Shown here: piece by piece, positions 23,900 through 35,281 of the stretch | How positions within the stretch are numbered: the stretch's first letter is position 1 | How the letters are laid out: every line of letters begins with the position of its first letter | Assembly (NCBI GenBank): GCA_036785705.1 | Contig: JAWUZG010000159.1 | Span: forward strand, 930,001 to 994,000 | DNA: 64,000 nucleotides | Source of the DNA: Acanthornis magna | Taxonomy: Eukaryota; Chordata; Aves; Passeriformes; Acanthizidae | Direction: 5' to 3' | Notes under the pieces: model-generated | Told to the model about the DNA's origin: nothing | The model's input: the letters and a program-made list of their open reading frames with translations, nothing else | Database searches by the model: none | Program-made: the position numbers and the translations under genes

Positions 23900-26700
23900 T
23901 GATGGCTGGGTTGAAATAGGAATGCTGAGGATGAAGGTCCCAGCATGGGACAGGTCTGGAGCTGCTGCTGGCCACTCTCTGAGCCCTGTGGGGAGTGGGA
24001 AGGAGTGGGCTGGGGACACCAGCATGCCTGGACAGGGCTCACCCTGCTGCCTTGTGGGAAGGTGACAAGGGAGGCCACAAATGTGAGTGCCAGGGCAGGG
24101 CTCTCTGGGGAGAGGCTCTGCTGTAGGAGAGGTTGGTAGCAGCAGGTGGGAGCCCACCCGAAGCCTGTTTCACTGTAGCCTCTCCACTCACTGGATCCAG
24201 GAGCACCAGGTCCAGGAGTCTGCTGGCTGCAGCTGCTGGGAGTACTGGGAGCCTGGCACCAGCTGAGTACCACAAGCTCCAGCCCTGTCCCATTTATTCC
24301 TTTTCCTGGAGCAGAGTCCCGGGGGGGGAAGATTCTGAGGATGCCCAGCTGGGTCATCAGCATTGTCCCTGTTGTAAGTCAGAACATGTTTCTGGGGTCC
24401 CCCTCATCCCTGCCATCCCTCTCCTAGGGCAAAGGATCCCCCAGGAGACAAACCTTCAAGACTAGTGTTCCTTCCTGCTGCCAGCATCTGCCTGCTGGGC
24501 TGGGTGCTGCCTTGGGGTGACCCAGGCAGACTGGGAGCCCCACTCCTCCTTCTCTGGGTAGATACTGAGCCAGCTGAATAACAAGTGATGGTGTATCATC
24601 CTTCACTGCTCCTGCACCGTCCACTGTGGGATGCACCTCCCCTCCCAGTTCTTTCCAGGGTGCTCTCCCCACTCCCTTGTTCCAAGGCCAGGGCTCTCCA
24701 ACACCCTTGGCCCCCCAGCAGGGTGGCAGACCCACAGCCCAAGATCACGCATCCGGGATGGATGCGTGCCTCATGCACAGCTGCACCCTCGCACACTGGG
24801 ACACCCTACACCAAGGTATTTACACCCAGGGATTCCCACTGTAAATCACACAGGGCCCTGGCCCCTCCAGCGCAGCTTCACTGCACAGCAAAATGTATTT
24901 ATTTTGGCAGATCTGGTTTGCACAGCTTGGAAAATCCCGGGCAAGGGCAAGGTTAGCTATGAGTTAATGTTTAACTCCTCTAGAAGCTCATTTTGGCATG
25001 AAAAGTTTAAGGGTTAAGCAGCTTCACCTTCCCTGCGCAGGGAGGTAATCCAGTTGGGAATCTGGCTTCTGAACATCCTCGCCGATGCCCGAGTAATTAG
25101 ATCCCCCGGGTCCCGCGTCACCAGGCAGCTGCCACACCACATGAAATCCCCGTCCAGCTGATAAAGCTTATCCCGGCGGGCTAGGGCTGACAAACGATCC
25201 GGCGGCTGCAATTATCTCCCGGCCTTGGATGTAATCAGTGCAAGCCACTGGAAGGCTGTGCAGTGACTCCTTGCCATCGCTCTGCTTCCGAAGGCAGAAA
25301 GGGGAGATGTGGATTCTCTGTCGGTCAGTCCCAGGCCCTTTTCCCAGAAACGGGGGCACAGGAGATGCCTGGGCTTCACTTTGCAATAAAGGAGTCCCGG
25401 ACAGGCTCAATATGGAGAGAAAACCCCTGCTAGTGGGGCTTGCTCATACACCCCGTGTGGCCCCATGTGCCCTCTGGGCCACGTGGCCGTGCCCTGTCCT
25501 CACATCCTCTGGTAAAACCCGAGACTGGGCTCTGTGCCACTGATTATTCATTTGAAGACTTTGCAGCCCCAGCAGCTCTCAGGAACTTCGCTTCTCCTGG
25601 CGAGAGGTGACTTTCTCTGACTCAGAGCTGGAAAGGAGACCTGGGGGGCTGCAAAAGGAGACTTGGGAGGCAGCAGCCGGGCAGAGGAGCTGGCTTTCCC
25701 TGCACGGCAACATGAGGCTCTGTAACTGTGATAGAGGAACCAACACCAGTGACACCTCAGAGCAGCCCAGTGACCCAGCCCATGCTCTGCTGGGGGCCAG
25801 TGGGGAGCTGATGCAGGATGTGTCAGGTTCCTGCCCCGGTCCCAGCAGCCCTTGGCACAGCTCATCCGCCCTTCCCACCCGTTTCCCGTTCGATTCAGCA
25901 CGCAGAGCCCTAAGAGGCAGACGTGAGCATTAGAGCAGAGGAGAGATTTGAGACATGGGAGCATGTGGCTGTTCACACCACCCTGGAAACCCCGTGCTGT
26001 TGCCGCAGCTCCCCGCACCCGTGGGGTGAGCAGCTGGACACGGGAGGACATAGCCCTTGGGGCTCAGAGGTGTCCTGGTACCCAAAGCAGGAAGACAGAG
26101 GAGCAGGGTCTCTTGCACCCTTCAGGGAGCATGTGGGGGTCCTGACAGTTTTAGGGGAGGCATCGGGGAGGAGTGCAGGGGAGTTCCTTGTGCTTTCTGG
26201 TGCCTTGTACCGTCTCCCGTGCTTGCAATGTGCCTGCCCCTCTTCCGTGCATGCAGGGTGCCTGTGTTGAGAAATACACCTAGTGCAGGTGTCTCGGTAT
26301 GTAAATTATCAGTGCAAGCTGCACATTGTGTTCTGGATGGCAGGAAAAGGCTGAAGCCCCAGGCAAGAGCCGGGAATGGGCGCCCACCCTTTTCCTAACA
26401 AAGTGCACCTCCCGGGGCGGGGGTCGATCACCCAGAGACTCTGCAGGAGCCAATGAACAACGCAAAGAACCTAAAATCACCATTGGTGTACATGGGTGCA
26501 CACACTGTGAGGGTATGAAATCTTGGGGATGCCTTCGTTGGGGGTCCCTCCCGGAGGCACCAGCTCCACCTGTTCCTACTGCTGTTCCCTTCAATTACGA
26601 CATCACTTTTCCCTGAACACGGATGTCTGACGCTGCTGCGGGAAACGTGGGGCAGAGAAAAAATTTTAAGACCCGTCCCTTCCTCCGTGGGGCAGCCAGA
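23900..26700. other. DUSP15-IRF10 intergenic region
   Basis: No coding exon recognised. The part from about 24.95 to 25.25 kb stands out because it is richer in homeodomain- and GATA-like words than its surroundings (see the E-box/GATA entry). The rest is ordinary GC-rich unique DNA. Confidence 0.5.
25124..25215. promoter_or_regulatory. E-box / GATA motif cluster, candidate enhancer
   Basis: An E-box CAGCTG (25155-25160) overlaps an inverted pair of GATA words, GATAAAGCTTATC (25160-25172). A second CAGCTG lies at about 25125 and an AATTATCTCC word at about 25211. TAATTAGATC lies just upstream. E-box plus GATA composites are known TAL1/GATA-type sites in blood and endothelial cells. The location 1.6 kb before IRF10 makes it a candidate IRF10 enhancer, but this is inference from motifs only. 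Confidence 0.3.
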
Positions 26701-26718
26701 GCCAGCGGCGTGGGCCAG

Positions 26719-26755
26719 GAAAGGGAAAGTGAAAGCAGGAGCCGCTTTCGGTTTC
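26719..26755 (+). promoter_or_regulatory. Tandem, opposed interferon-response-type elements
   Basis: GAAAGGGAAAGTGAAAG at 26719-26735 is three GAAA half-sites with 2-3 base spacing, the ISRE/IRF-element pattern. Ten bases later CTTTCGGTTTC (26745-26755) is the same kind of site in the other orientation (GAAACCGAAAG). Both lie within 51 bases of the IRF10 start codon, so the gene is likely induced by interferon or by IRF proteins, possibly including itself. Confidence 0.75.
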
Positions 26756-26769
26756 GGCTCCGGGCCGCG

Positions 26770-29695
26770 ATGGCGGAGCCGGGGGCGCCCATGCGGCTGA
26801 AGGAGTGGCTGATCGCGCAGATCGACAGCGGCCGGTACCCGGGGCTGCGCTGGGAGAACCGGCACCGGACGCTCTTCCGCATCCCCTGGAAGCACGCGGC
26901 CAAGCAGGATTACCGGCAGCAGGAGGATGCTGCGCTTTTCAAGGTACCCCGGGCTCCCCGCGGCCCCGACCCGGCCCTGGGAGCGTCCCTGGGACTCACC
27001 GCCGGGGCTGCCCACTGCCCGGGGCTGCCCACTGCCCGGGGCTCCCCACTGCCCGGGGCTGCCCACTGCCCGGGGCTCCCCACTGCCCGGGGCTCCCCAT
27101 TGCCCGGGGCTCCCCACTGCCCGGGGCTCCCCATTGCCCGGGGCTCCCCACTGCCCGGCTACGTGCGCACCACCGGAATCCCTCACCCAGCTCCATGCAG
27201 CCGAGCTCCATGTGCACCTCCAGGGCTCTGCATTGCCGGACTCTGTGCGCAGCGCTAGGACTGGGCTCCATGCACCCCCTGGGACACACCACCCAGCTCC
27301 GTGCACACCCCCGGGGCTCTCGATGGCCCAGCTCCATGTGCTCCCCTGGGCCCCCCCACCACCCAGTTCCTCCATGTGCTCCCCTGGGACCCCCCACCAC
27401 CCAGTTCCTCGCAGCCCCCCGGGACGCACAGCCCTGGTTCCCCACTGCCCCCCCAGCCCCGGCAAACTCATACCCCAGCGGACCCCCTTGGACAGTGGAG
27501 CCGGGGTTCAGGTTGTGGCAGCCCCCACAGCACAGGGCACCCTCTGTCCCTCAGGCTTGGGCCGTCTACAAGGGGAAGTACCACGAAGGGACAGACAAGG
27601 CCGACCCCTCCACCTGGAAGACGCGGCTGCGCTGCGCCCTCAACAAGAGCACCGACTTCCAGGAGGTGCCTGAGCGGAGCCAGCTGGACATCTCCGAGCC
27701 TTATAAGGTGTATCAGATCGTGACTGACAGAGCCTGTGATGCAGGTAGGTTCCTGCCATCCCTCCTCCTGTGCCAGATGTGGGGCTGATGCCTGCACCAT
27801 GCCCATACAAGCCCTGTGCCCCACAGACATTACCCTTCCTCCCTGCTCCTCTTCCTCTCTGGGTGTCCCAGACAGCCAGCTGTCTTCCTTGGGGCTGTTC
27901 CTGCCATTTGCCGGGAGTTCATCTGTTCTTTCTTGCTCTCTGCAGAGGACAGTGACACACAGTCCCCAGGCAGTGAGGACCAGCAGGTGAGCCTGCCCTG
28001 TGCCTTCCAGGCAGGGGAGAACGTGGGACCTTCAAATTCCCTCCCTCACCCATCAGCTGCTCCCCTGCTTGCACACTGCCTGCACATGTCCCACAGGGCA
28101 TAAGTGAGGGTCCCCTGTGCCACGCAGGTGCCAGGCTCAGGCAGGGGATCTGCTGGCATATGGGGTCCATGGTGGAGGCAGGAGCCGGCTCAGGATCCCC
28201 CACTGCCAGATCAGCCCTCACCAAAGCTGTTCCTACCCCCAGGGCAGCACTGCAGGGAGTCCGAAGAAGGAGGAAAGCCGGAAAGACACCCTGGAGACAG
28301 CCCATGTGTCTCCACAGTCTCGGCTCTCTGCCCACCCCACTGAGCGAGGTGAGGAGGGTCCCTCTTGGTGGGATGGGGCTGGGGGCAGGGAGCACACACT
28401 TCTGCCAGCATCCTGCTCTCTTGTTCCTCGTGCAGGCAACACCTGCAGGGATTGAGGTAGTGGCTGGGGACTCCCACTGTACCCCAGCAAAGCCATGCCC
28501 TTAGGGGTTATAATGAGGCCCAATAATGAGCAAACACAGTGGGAAGTGTGGGCCCAGGGGCTTGGGCCAAGAGAGCGCCTGGGAGACCTTGGGGACAACT
28601 GCCCATGTCCTTTTACCACCTCATCTCTGCCCTGGTCCAGGGTGCCTTGTGAGGGGAGTCTTCTGTGGCTGGAATCCGACCCATGGCCAGCTTCTGCCCG
28701 GACCCCAGTCCTACCTCCCTGTGGAGGATGTCAACAATTCAGGTAGGAGCCACACTGGCGCGCAATGCCTTGGGTGGCCCCACTAGCCCAATCTGCCATG
28801 AACTGACCCTCCCCTTGCTCCAGACTGCTGGCTCCACATCCGCCTGTACTACTGCGATGTACTGGTGAAGGAGGTGACCACCCGCGTGGCCGAGGGCTGC
28901 CGCATCACCACCAGCGCTGTGCTGGCTGACAGTGAGCACCTCTATGGCCCCTCCTGCATGGAGCAGATCCAGTTCCCCCCACCGCAGGTGCTCAGTGGCC
29001 ATGGCCATGTGGCCTGCATGACCGACGTGCTGGAGCGGCTCCTGCCCCACCTGGAGCGTGGGGTGCTGTTATGGGTAGCACCTGAGGGGGTCTTCATGAA
29101 GCGCCAGTGCCAGGGCAGGGTGTACTGGAATGGACCACTGGCACCGCACAAGAACTGGCCCAACAAGCTGGAGAGGGAGAAGACCTACAAGCTGCTGGAC
29201 ACACAGCAGTACATACAGCGTAAGGCTCTGGGAGGACACATTCCCGTGGGGAAGAAGGGCAGGTCCTGCCCTGGTGTGGCTGATGGGGACTGTAGGGATG
29301 CCGTGTCCCCTGACAGTGTTGGTGTCTTGCAGAGGTGCGGGAGTACCTGAGCAATGGGCAGCCCATGCCACAGTACCAGATCTACCTATGCTTTGGGGAG
29401 GAATACCCCACCAGAGCTGGGCACCCCTTCCAGAAACTCATCATGGCTCACGTGAGTACCCACTGCGGCTGGTGACCCCCAAGCCAGGCACAGGGACCAT
29501 TACAATAGGGGGACATGGACCAGTGCCCATCCTCGTCGTTCTGTGCCTCCGCAGGTGGAGCCGGTGTTCGCACGGGAACTCTTCCATCATGCCCAGCGCT
29601 TGAGACCAACGCTGCTCTGCAACTCTCCCCAGCCCTGTGCCCCTGGCACCTCCAGCCACGTTTTCCATGTCCTCAAACAGCTGTGCCAGCCCTGA
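26770..29695 (+). CDS. IRF10: Interferon regulatory factor 10
   Basis: Eight coding exons: 26770-26943, 27555-27744, 27946-27986, 28243-28348, 28641-28742, 28824-29219, 29333-29451 and 29555-29695. Phases agree throughout, giving 422 aa. Residues 1-121 are the IRF DNA-binding domain with its tryptophan repeat (KEWLIAQIDSGRYPGLRWEN, RIPWKH, AWAVYKG, STWKTRL). A variable linker follows (about 122-204). Then comes the IRF-association domain (about 205-395): WLHIRLYYCDVLVKEV, LPHLERGVLLWVAPEGVF, RVYWNGPLAP, YQIYLCFGEEYP and LIMAHVEPVFAREL. It is closest to the IRF4/IRF8 group. IRF10 was described in chicken as an interferon-inducible member absent from mammals, and lies here in the DUSP15-FOXS1 interval. 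The linker exon (28641-28742) is the least certain; an upstream acceptor at 28435 would lead to an early stop. Confidence 0.93.
27004..27157. repeat. 17-bp minisatellite in IRF10 intron 1
   Basis: Nine head-to-tail copies of GGGGCTSCCCAYTGCCC, varying only at two positions (gctG/Ccccac and cacT/catT). A further two-copy tandem of about 36 bp (ATGTGCTCCCCTGGG... with CACCACCCAGTTCCTC) lies at 27335-27412 in the same intron. Confidence 0.95.
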
Positions 29696-29996
29696 GCTGG
29701 GTGGGAGAGGAGAACCAAGTTGCCATAAAGTCTCAGAGTGGGAGGCTCTGAGCCCCATGGCCCCACTCCAGCTGTGTGTTCTGAGGCAGAGTACGCAGGG
29801 TGCTCAGTGTGCAGGACCAGACAAGGACAGATGTTAGCTGGGATGGGCAGGTGCTGCTGCCCCTGTAATTGCTGTATTTATTCCCCAGGAGTCCCCCTGG
29901 GTGGGATTTGTTGCGTGCCTGTTCAGCGAGCTGGGGCAGAGCTGGCTCCGTCCTTGCACCTTGCACTGCCGGGACTCGCCATTTGTGAACCTTAGA

Positions 29997-30002
29997 AATA
30001 AA
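29997..30002 (+). terminator. IRF10 poly(A) signal (AATAAA)
   Basis: AATAAA 302 bases after the IRF10 stop, followed within 15 bases by a GT-rich run (GGTTGTGTTTTG), the arrangement expected at a cleavage site. Confidence 0.8.
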
Positions 30003-30009
30003 GGTTGTG

Positions 30010-30901
30010 TTTTGCTATCGGTGTTGGGCGCTGGCTCTGGTGTGAGGAGCTGGTGCTGGTCTGAGCGGAGCACGGATGGCTGGGGAAGCTGAGTCTGGAC
30101 AGAGCCTTGTGTCCAGCAAAGCCAGCTCAGCCCCAGCCACAGGAGAACAGCATGAGACAACCTCCTGCCCCTGTGCTGGCTCCAGACCTTGTCACAGCCC
30201 CTTGGCAGGGGTGAAGGCAGAAGCGAGGTGCCCATTAGCTGCTCTGCTGACCCGGCAACACAGAAGCCTGTCCCAAAGGTGCTCACTACCTGTGCCTCAG
30301 TTTCCCCTCATGAGTGGTGTAATGGGGCTCCTGGGGCCTGTGCTGCACCCAGAGCATCAATGTTTGGGGAACGATGCAGGGACCTGACACAACAGAGACC
30401 TGGCACAGGATTCAGAACAAGCCCGAGCTGGGGGCGGGAGCTGAGGCACTGATGTGGGCAGGGGGCAGATGGGCATCTGAGGGCAGGCAGCACTCTCAGT
30501 CCTCCCAACATCCCTACACTCAGCCTCCCTCCAAGCCCGGCTGGAGCCCAGCTGCACACCGTGAGCAGGGCAGGATGAGAAACAGGTCGTGGGAACCTTC
30601 CGTGGGAAAAGGGGCTGGGGGAGCCGGGGGCTGTGCCCGCCTCTGCCCTGGGGAGGCCGCGGCCGTGCCAACCCCGGGGCCACTAGCTGCTGGCCGCAGG
30701 CCTTGGCGGCGCATCCGTCCGTCTGTCCACAGGGACCAGTGCTGGACGGCAGAGCCCCGCTCCGCCCTGGGCGGCCCCTCAGAGGAGGGGCCCGCCGCCC
30801 CCTCGCCGGCCGGCGGGTTTTATCGGGCCGTGCCGGGGCCCTGCGGCAGAGCGGGAGCGGGATCGGCGGCAGAGCTGGAACGGCGGGGGCCGGCCGGGAG
30901 G
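30010..30901. other. IRF10-FOXS1 gap and FOXS1 promoter
   Basis: About 0.9 kb. The first 550 bases are ordinary unique DNA; from about 30.6 kb it becomes CpG-rich and merges with the FOXS1 exon. The FOXS1 reading frame stays open upstream of the chosen start back to 30374. That extension is Pro/Gly/Arg-rich and unlike any forkhead protein, so it is best read as promoter and 5' UTR. Confidence 0.55.
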
Positions 30902-32254
30902 ATGCAGCCGGACCTCCCCGTCGGCGACACGGCGCTGCGCAGCCCACCGGCCCCTGAGCCGGCCGGCGGCCCCTTCCCCAGCGCCGAGGCCACCAAGCCA
31001 CCCTACAGCTACATCGCCCTCATCACCATGGCCATCCAGAGCGCGCCCGAGCAGCGCATCACCCTCAGCGGCATCTACCGCTACATCATGGGCCGCTTCA
31101 CCTTCTACCGTGAGAACAAGCAGGGCTGGCAGAACAGCATCCGCCACAACCTCTCCCTCAACGAGTGCTTCGTCAAGGTGCCCCGTGATGACAAGAAACC
31201 GGGAAAGGGCAACTACTGGACCCTCGACCCTGACTGCTACAACATGTTTGAGAACGGCAGCTTCTTGCGGCGCCGCCGGCGCTTCACCAGGAAGAGAGGC
31301 CTCCGGGATGCACCAGGCACCGAGGGAGATGAGGGGCGTGGGAAGACCCCCAGGCAGCAGGCGCGAGGAGTGCCCGCTGCCCCGCTGCCCGAGGAGGGGA
31401 AGGCGGAGCGGGGCTACACCTCGCCGTTGGCCACGGGACGCCTGCCGAGCCCTGCCACCCTGTCCGAGGGTACCGGGGTGCCGGCGTGTGCTGAACCCTG
31501 TGCCCGGCGTCAGCCGCCCAAGGCCAGGCAGCCCTGCCTGTACCTACCGGACATGCCGCAGCCCAAGGGGCCGTTCTTCACGCCCCCCGAGAGCCGCCCG
31601 CCCAAGGAGACTGTCTTCGGGGGGCTCCCGGCGGCGCTGCAGCTGCCCCGGCCAGGTCAGTACTCATTGCCCAGCGAGCGCCCGGCCCAGCACCAGCACC
31701 AGCACCCTGCCCTGCTGCCCGCCCTGCTGTCCACCCAGCACAGGGACCCCCCGCAGGACTCACCAGCCACCCCAGACAGCCCCCCGGGGCAGCTGGAGGG
31801 CAAGGAGCTGGCTGCCCCTGGACTGGGGCCATGTCAGCCATTTGGGCAGGTGCCACCTGCATTTCCTGGCAACCTCCTCGGCACGGGCAAGCCCCCCCCA
31901 TCCTGCTTCCTGGAGGGAGAGGGCTACACGCAGCCCCACCTGCCCATGTTCGGCTCCTTCGGCCGGCCGGGCCCAGAGGCGCTGGGCAGCAGCTACCAGT
32001 GCCGGGTGCAGGCACTGAGCTTCTGCATGAAGGAGCGGCCCTGCGGCACAGCGCTGGAGCAACTCCTGGCTGCAACTCCCCCGGCTCCCACCGCCCCCCG
32101 GCAGCCACCCTTTGGGGCTGTGGGGCCACGGGCAGGTGAGCAGAAGGAGCCGTGGGGGCCAGGGACCACGATCCCACTGCAGGGGGGTAATGGCTATCCC
32201 CTGGGGCTGCCCCCCTGCCTCTACCGGACACCGGGCATGTTCTTCTTCGAGTAA
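30902..32254 (+). CDS. FOXS1: Forkhead box S1 transcription factor
   Basis: Single-exon gene of 450 aa, as in mammals where FOXS1 is intronless (about 330 aa). The start is chosen because it gives a short leader before the forkhead domain, like the human protein. The forkhead domain covers about residues 32-128: [15 protein letters not shown], the recognition helix with [20 protein letters not shown], then [14 protein letters not shown] and the basic wing [12 protein letters not shown]. The rest is Pro/Gly-rich. Two further conserved FOXS1 blocks follow: [14 protein letters not shown] before the end, and the last residues [23 protein letters not shown]1 is a nuclear factor of pericyte, neural-crest and sensory-neuron lineages in mammals. 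It is about 120 residues longer than human, all in the proline-rich middle. Confidence 0.96.
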   Translation: MQPDLPVGDTALRSPPAPEPAGGPFPSAEATKPPYSYIALITMAIQSAPEQRITLSGIYRYIMGRFTFYRENKQGWQNSIRHNLSLNECFVKVPRDDKKPGKGNYWTLDPDCYNMFENGSFLRRRRRFTRKRGLRDAPGTEGDEGRGKTPRQQARGVPAAPLPEEGKAERGYTSPLATGRLPSPATLSEGTGVPACAEPCARRQPPKARQPCLYLPDMPQPKGPFFTPPESRPPKETVFGGLPAALQLPRPGQYSLPSERPAQHQHQHPALLPALLSTQHRDPPQDSPATPDSPPGQLEGKELAAPGLGPCQPFGQVPPAFPGNLLGTGKPPPSCFLEGEGYTQPHLPMFGSFGRPGPEALGSSYQCRVQALSFCMKERPCGTALEQLLAATPPAPTAPRQPPFGAVGPRAGEQKEPWGPGTTIPLQGGNGYPLGLPPCLYRTPGMFFFE

Positions 32255-32286
32255 GGGACTCCCCACCCTGGGACAACCCAGCACTC

Positions 32287-32292
32287 AATAAA
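32287..32292 (+). terminator. FOXS1 poly(A) signal (AATAAA)
   Basis: AATAAA only 33 bases after the FOXS1 stop, followed by a TGTGGTCTCTGTG run typical of a downstream element. The 3' UTR would be unusually short (about 50-60 bases). Confidence 0.8.
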
Positions 32293-35237
32293 GCACATTC
32301 CCCAACACTGCCTCTGTGGTCTCTGTGCCCCATTAGAGGTGGGCAGTGGGTAGGGACAAACTGGGGACCCTCTGCCCTAGTCCAGATGCTGGCTGGGGGA
32401 CACGCATCCCCAAGACCACCTGGCACAGACCCCATCCCCACCAGTCTCTCCATCAGTGATTGATCACTGGCTGGATGGTGAGGCCACAGAGGGATGTGGT
32501 ATGACCTGGATCAGGGCACCTACATCCCTGTCCTGGGGAGACACTGGGGACAAAGTCCTGCCACAGTGTGGGACCAGGATCCCCTGAAGCCCCATCTCAT
32601 GGTAGTGTGAGGGAGTCTTGTCTCTGGGGGTCAGGGGGATGTGCTGCAGCAAAAGGTATCCCCAATGGAGCCCCACTGTCACCTCCCTATTCCTGGGACC
32701 CCTCTGAGTGCCTGGCTTTGCACAGGGTGTCACACGTGGCTCAAGTGGCACCATCTGCAGTGTGTGGCCTTGCAAATGGACCTGTGTTGCCCCAGACAGA
32801 CTGTGGGGAGGCACCAAGAGTTGTGGCACAGTGTGGAGGCTCTGCTGTGAGGGGGGACAGGGCTCCCTGCCCTCTCTGTCCTTGCTTGTGGCTGTGCCAG
32901 TGCCTGGCTGGCGTTCCAACGAGTCCCTGCAGACTCCAAGACCAGGGCAGCCCCAAAGATAGGCTGTGCCAGGGGCTGCAGCTCTGATGGGAACAGCCAG
33001 GAAAGTGGATTCCTCTGACCTGAATCATGCAGGGTGGCTGCCAGTGAGGAGGCACCAGCTGAGTCACTGCTGTTGACACTGGGCTGGGCACAGGGACATG
33101 CCCCAACTGGCCAAGCTGGGGGACACTGGAGTGGGCAGGGGTCCCCACACAGCCCCAGGATGGGACCTGGCCACCAGCCCCTTCCCACACACTGGGACAC
33201 CTGAGTCAGCACCTCTGAGCACTGGAGTGGGGCCAGAATGATGCTGGCGAAGTGGGGGGCTGTGCTTGTGCCCCCCATCCTGCCAACCCCAGGCTGGGAG
33301 AGGGAGATCCCCAGGAGCAGCAATACCCAGACCCCATGGCACAGCCAGCCCCAGGACAGACGCAGGACTGGCAGGGGCTCTCCATGCTGATGCAGAGACC
33401 AAATTTGTGTTAAAGTCCCCCCAGCTCCCCAAGGCCAGTCGGACTCCAGTTTGACTAGTTTCGGGATTCTTCAGGACCCGTCCTGGCACAGAGGGACTCT
33501 GCCGTCACTCGGGGACCGGGAGCACCGCGGCCACGTCAGTCCTGTTATTAGTCCCCAGACAGCTGCTGCTGGGCCATGGCTGTGTCCCAGCCCCAGGCAG
33601 GGCAGGGCTGGCCTCTCTTCATCATGGGGGACGGCCACTCAACCCTGGGCCTCTCTTTTTTCCCTTTTTTTTCCCCCTACCCAGTGGAAAACAATATTTG
33701 AGCGCCTACATCATGCTGGCGTCTCTGGAGCGGCCGGCGGCGAGCGCGGCTGACCTCAGCCCCCTCCTTCACACGGTCCCCGGGGGCGCGGGAGGAAGCG
33801 AGCGCCGCAGCCATGCCCAGGGGCCGTCTGGTTCCCACGCAGCGTGGCCGGGCCCATCGCCCGCCCCGGCTGGGAACACACAGCCCCGGCCCCATGCTGT
33901 GCCCGGGATGGGGTCCCTGTGCTGGGAGCAGTGTGGCACATCTCACTGTGCCCCAAAACTGCAGCAGCCACTAGGGATGGTGACTCCTGTCCTGCACAGC
34001 CTGCACTGCCCGAGAGTGCAGATCAGAGCCATGCGCTCTCCCAGTGCTCCCCTTTCCCGCCCTCACCCTCACTGCTGGTCACGGACCCGCTGTTCTCCCA
34101 GCTCTGTCTCCTCCCCGGCTCGCTGTGGGTGGCCTGGCCCCCCGCCCACTCGCCCGCTCCCATCCTGGGCCGTGCTGTGGTCAGGACTGTACTGCACCCG
34201 GTCACGGGGTGAACCTGCTGCCGCTGCCAGCGGTGCTTCCAGGTGCCAGTGCCGGAGGTCTGCCCGCTCCCCTTCCCTCCCTGCACTGCCTGCGGGACTC
34301 CCTGTTTCTGCAGGCAGGGTGGGTGCCACAGGAACAGGGTGCATGGGGAATGTGTGCTGTTGCAGGCTCCGGGGATGGATGCTGAGGACACACATGTGCA
34401 CACCCAGACTGCATCGTGCATCTATGGGGCTGATGAGGACCCCACACATAAGGGATGGAACTGGCTGACATGGTCTGTGCTGGACCAGGAGCAGCACTGT
34501 CCATTGGCCCCAGTGAGAGCAGTCCACTCCCTGCAGCTTGAGGGGCTCATGAGCCCTGTCGGCTGGGAACATAGGATGGGATCATGGCTACGTTCATGGG
34601 TGTGAGCCCTGTGGCCCCACTCATCCAGCCCCATTGTGTGTCTCTGTAGGGTCCCAGGGTAGGAAGGATGGGGGCTGGAGAAACCTGACTGGGCTGTGGG
34701 GTAGGGGTCCCCCACCCTGGGATGTGCTGGTCCCTGTGCATCCCTCTGTCACAGACGTGCACACACAGGGCTGTATTCAGGAACTGATGCCCTAGAGCAG
34801 CTCAGGGTGCCAGGATTGTCTGGGGCTGATGGTCCATCTGGGAGCTTTGTGGCCACTCCACAGCAGGGCCCTGCAGCCCCTATGGCCAGCCGGGGCCAGG
34901 GCCGGCACTGGGGCAACACTCGGCTCCTGGGGCTAGACAGGAAGGAGACGTCACCGCCGTGGAGCGTAACTCAAACCAGATGGGGCTGCGCTGGCGTCCA
35001 GGCCTGCGGGGTGGTCACCGACAGGAACCGGTCAAAGGCTGCCGGCAGGAAGCGGCTGGGAGGGACGCCTGCGGCGGGAGCTGGAGTCCAAGCTCTGGCA
35101 GCCTTAACCACTTCAAGACCAGCCACAGCTCCCCTGGGCAAAGGGGCACTGGTACCCTCCAGCCCTTGCCTGGGCATCCCACCCCACATGGGCAGATGCT
35201 GAAGACATGAGGAAGGATGCCTCTGACTGACAGCTGA

Positions 35238-35281
35238 TCCATCCATCCATCCATCCATCAGTCTGTCCGTCTGTCCATCCA
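35238..35281. repeat. ATCC microsatellite
   Basis: About six copies of the tetramer ATCC, then degenerate GTCT/GTCC units. Simple-sequence DNA. Confidence 0.85.

Noticed and set aside
28436..28456. Considered as the constitutive fifth linker exon of IRF10.
   Set aside because: It introduces a stop after six codons. The exon 28641-28742 keeps the frame (102 bases) and joins the association domain in phase, so the short exon is kept only as a possible alternative.
30374..30901. In-frame upstream extension of FOXS1 by 176 codons.
   Set aside because: The translation is compositional and unrelated to forkhead proteins. Starting at 30902 gives the short leader expected from the mammalian orthologue.
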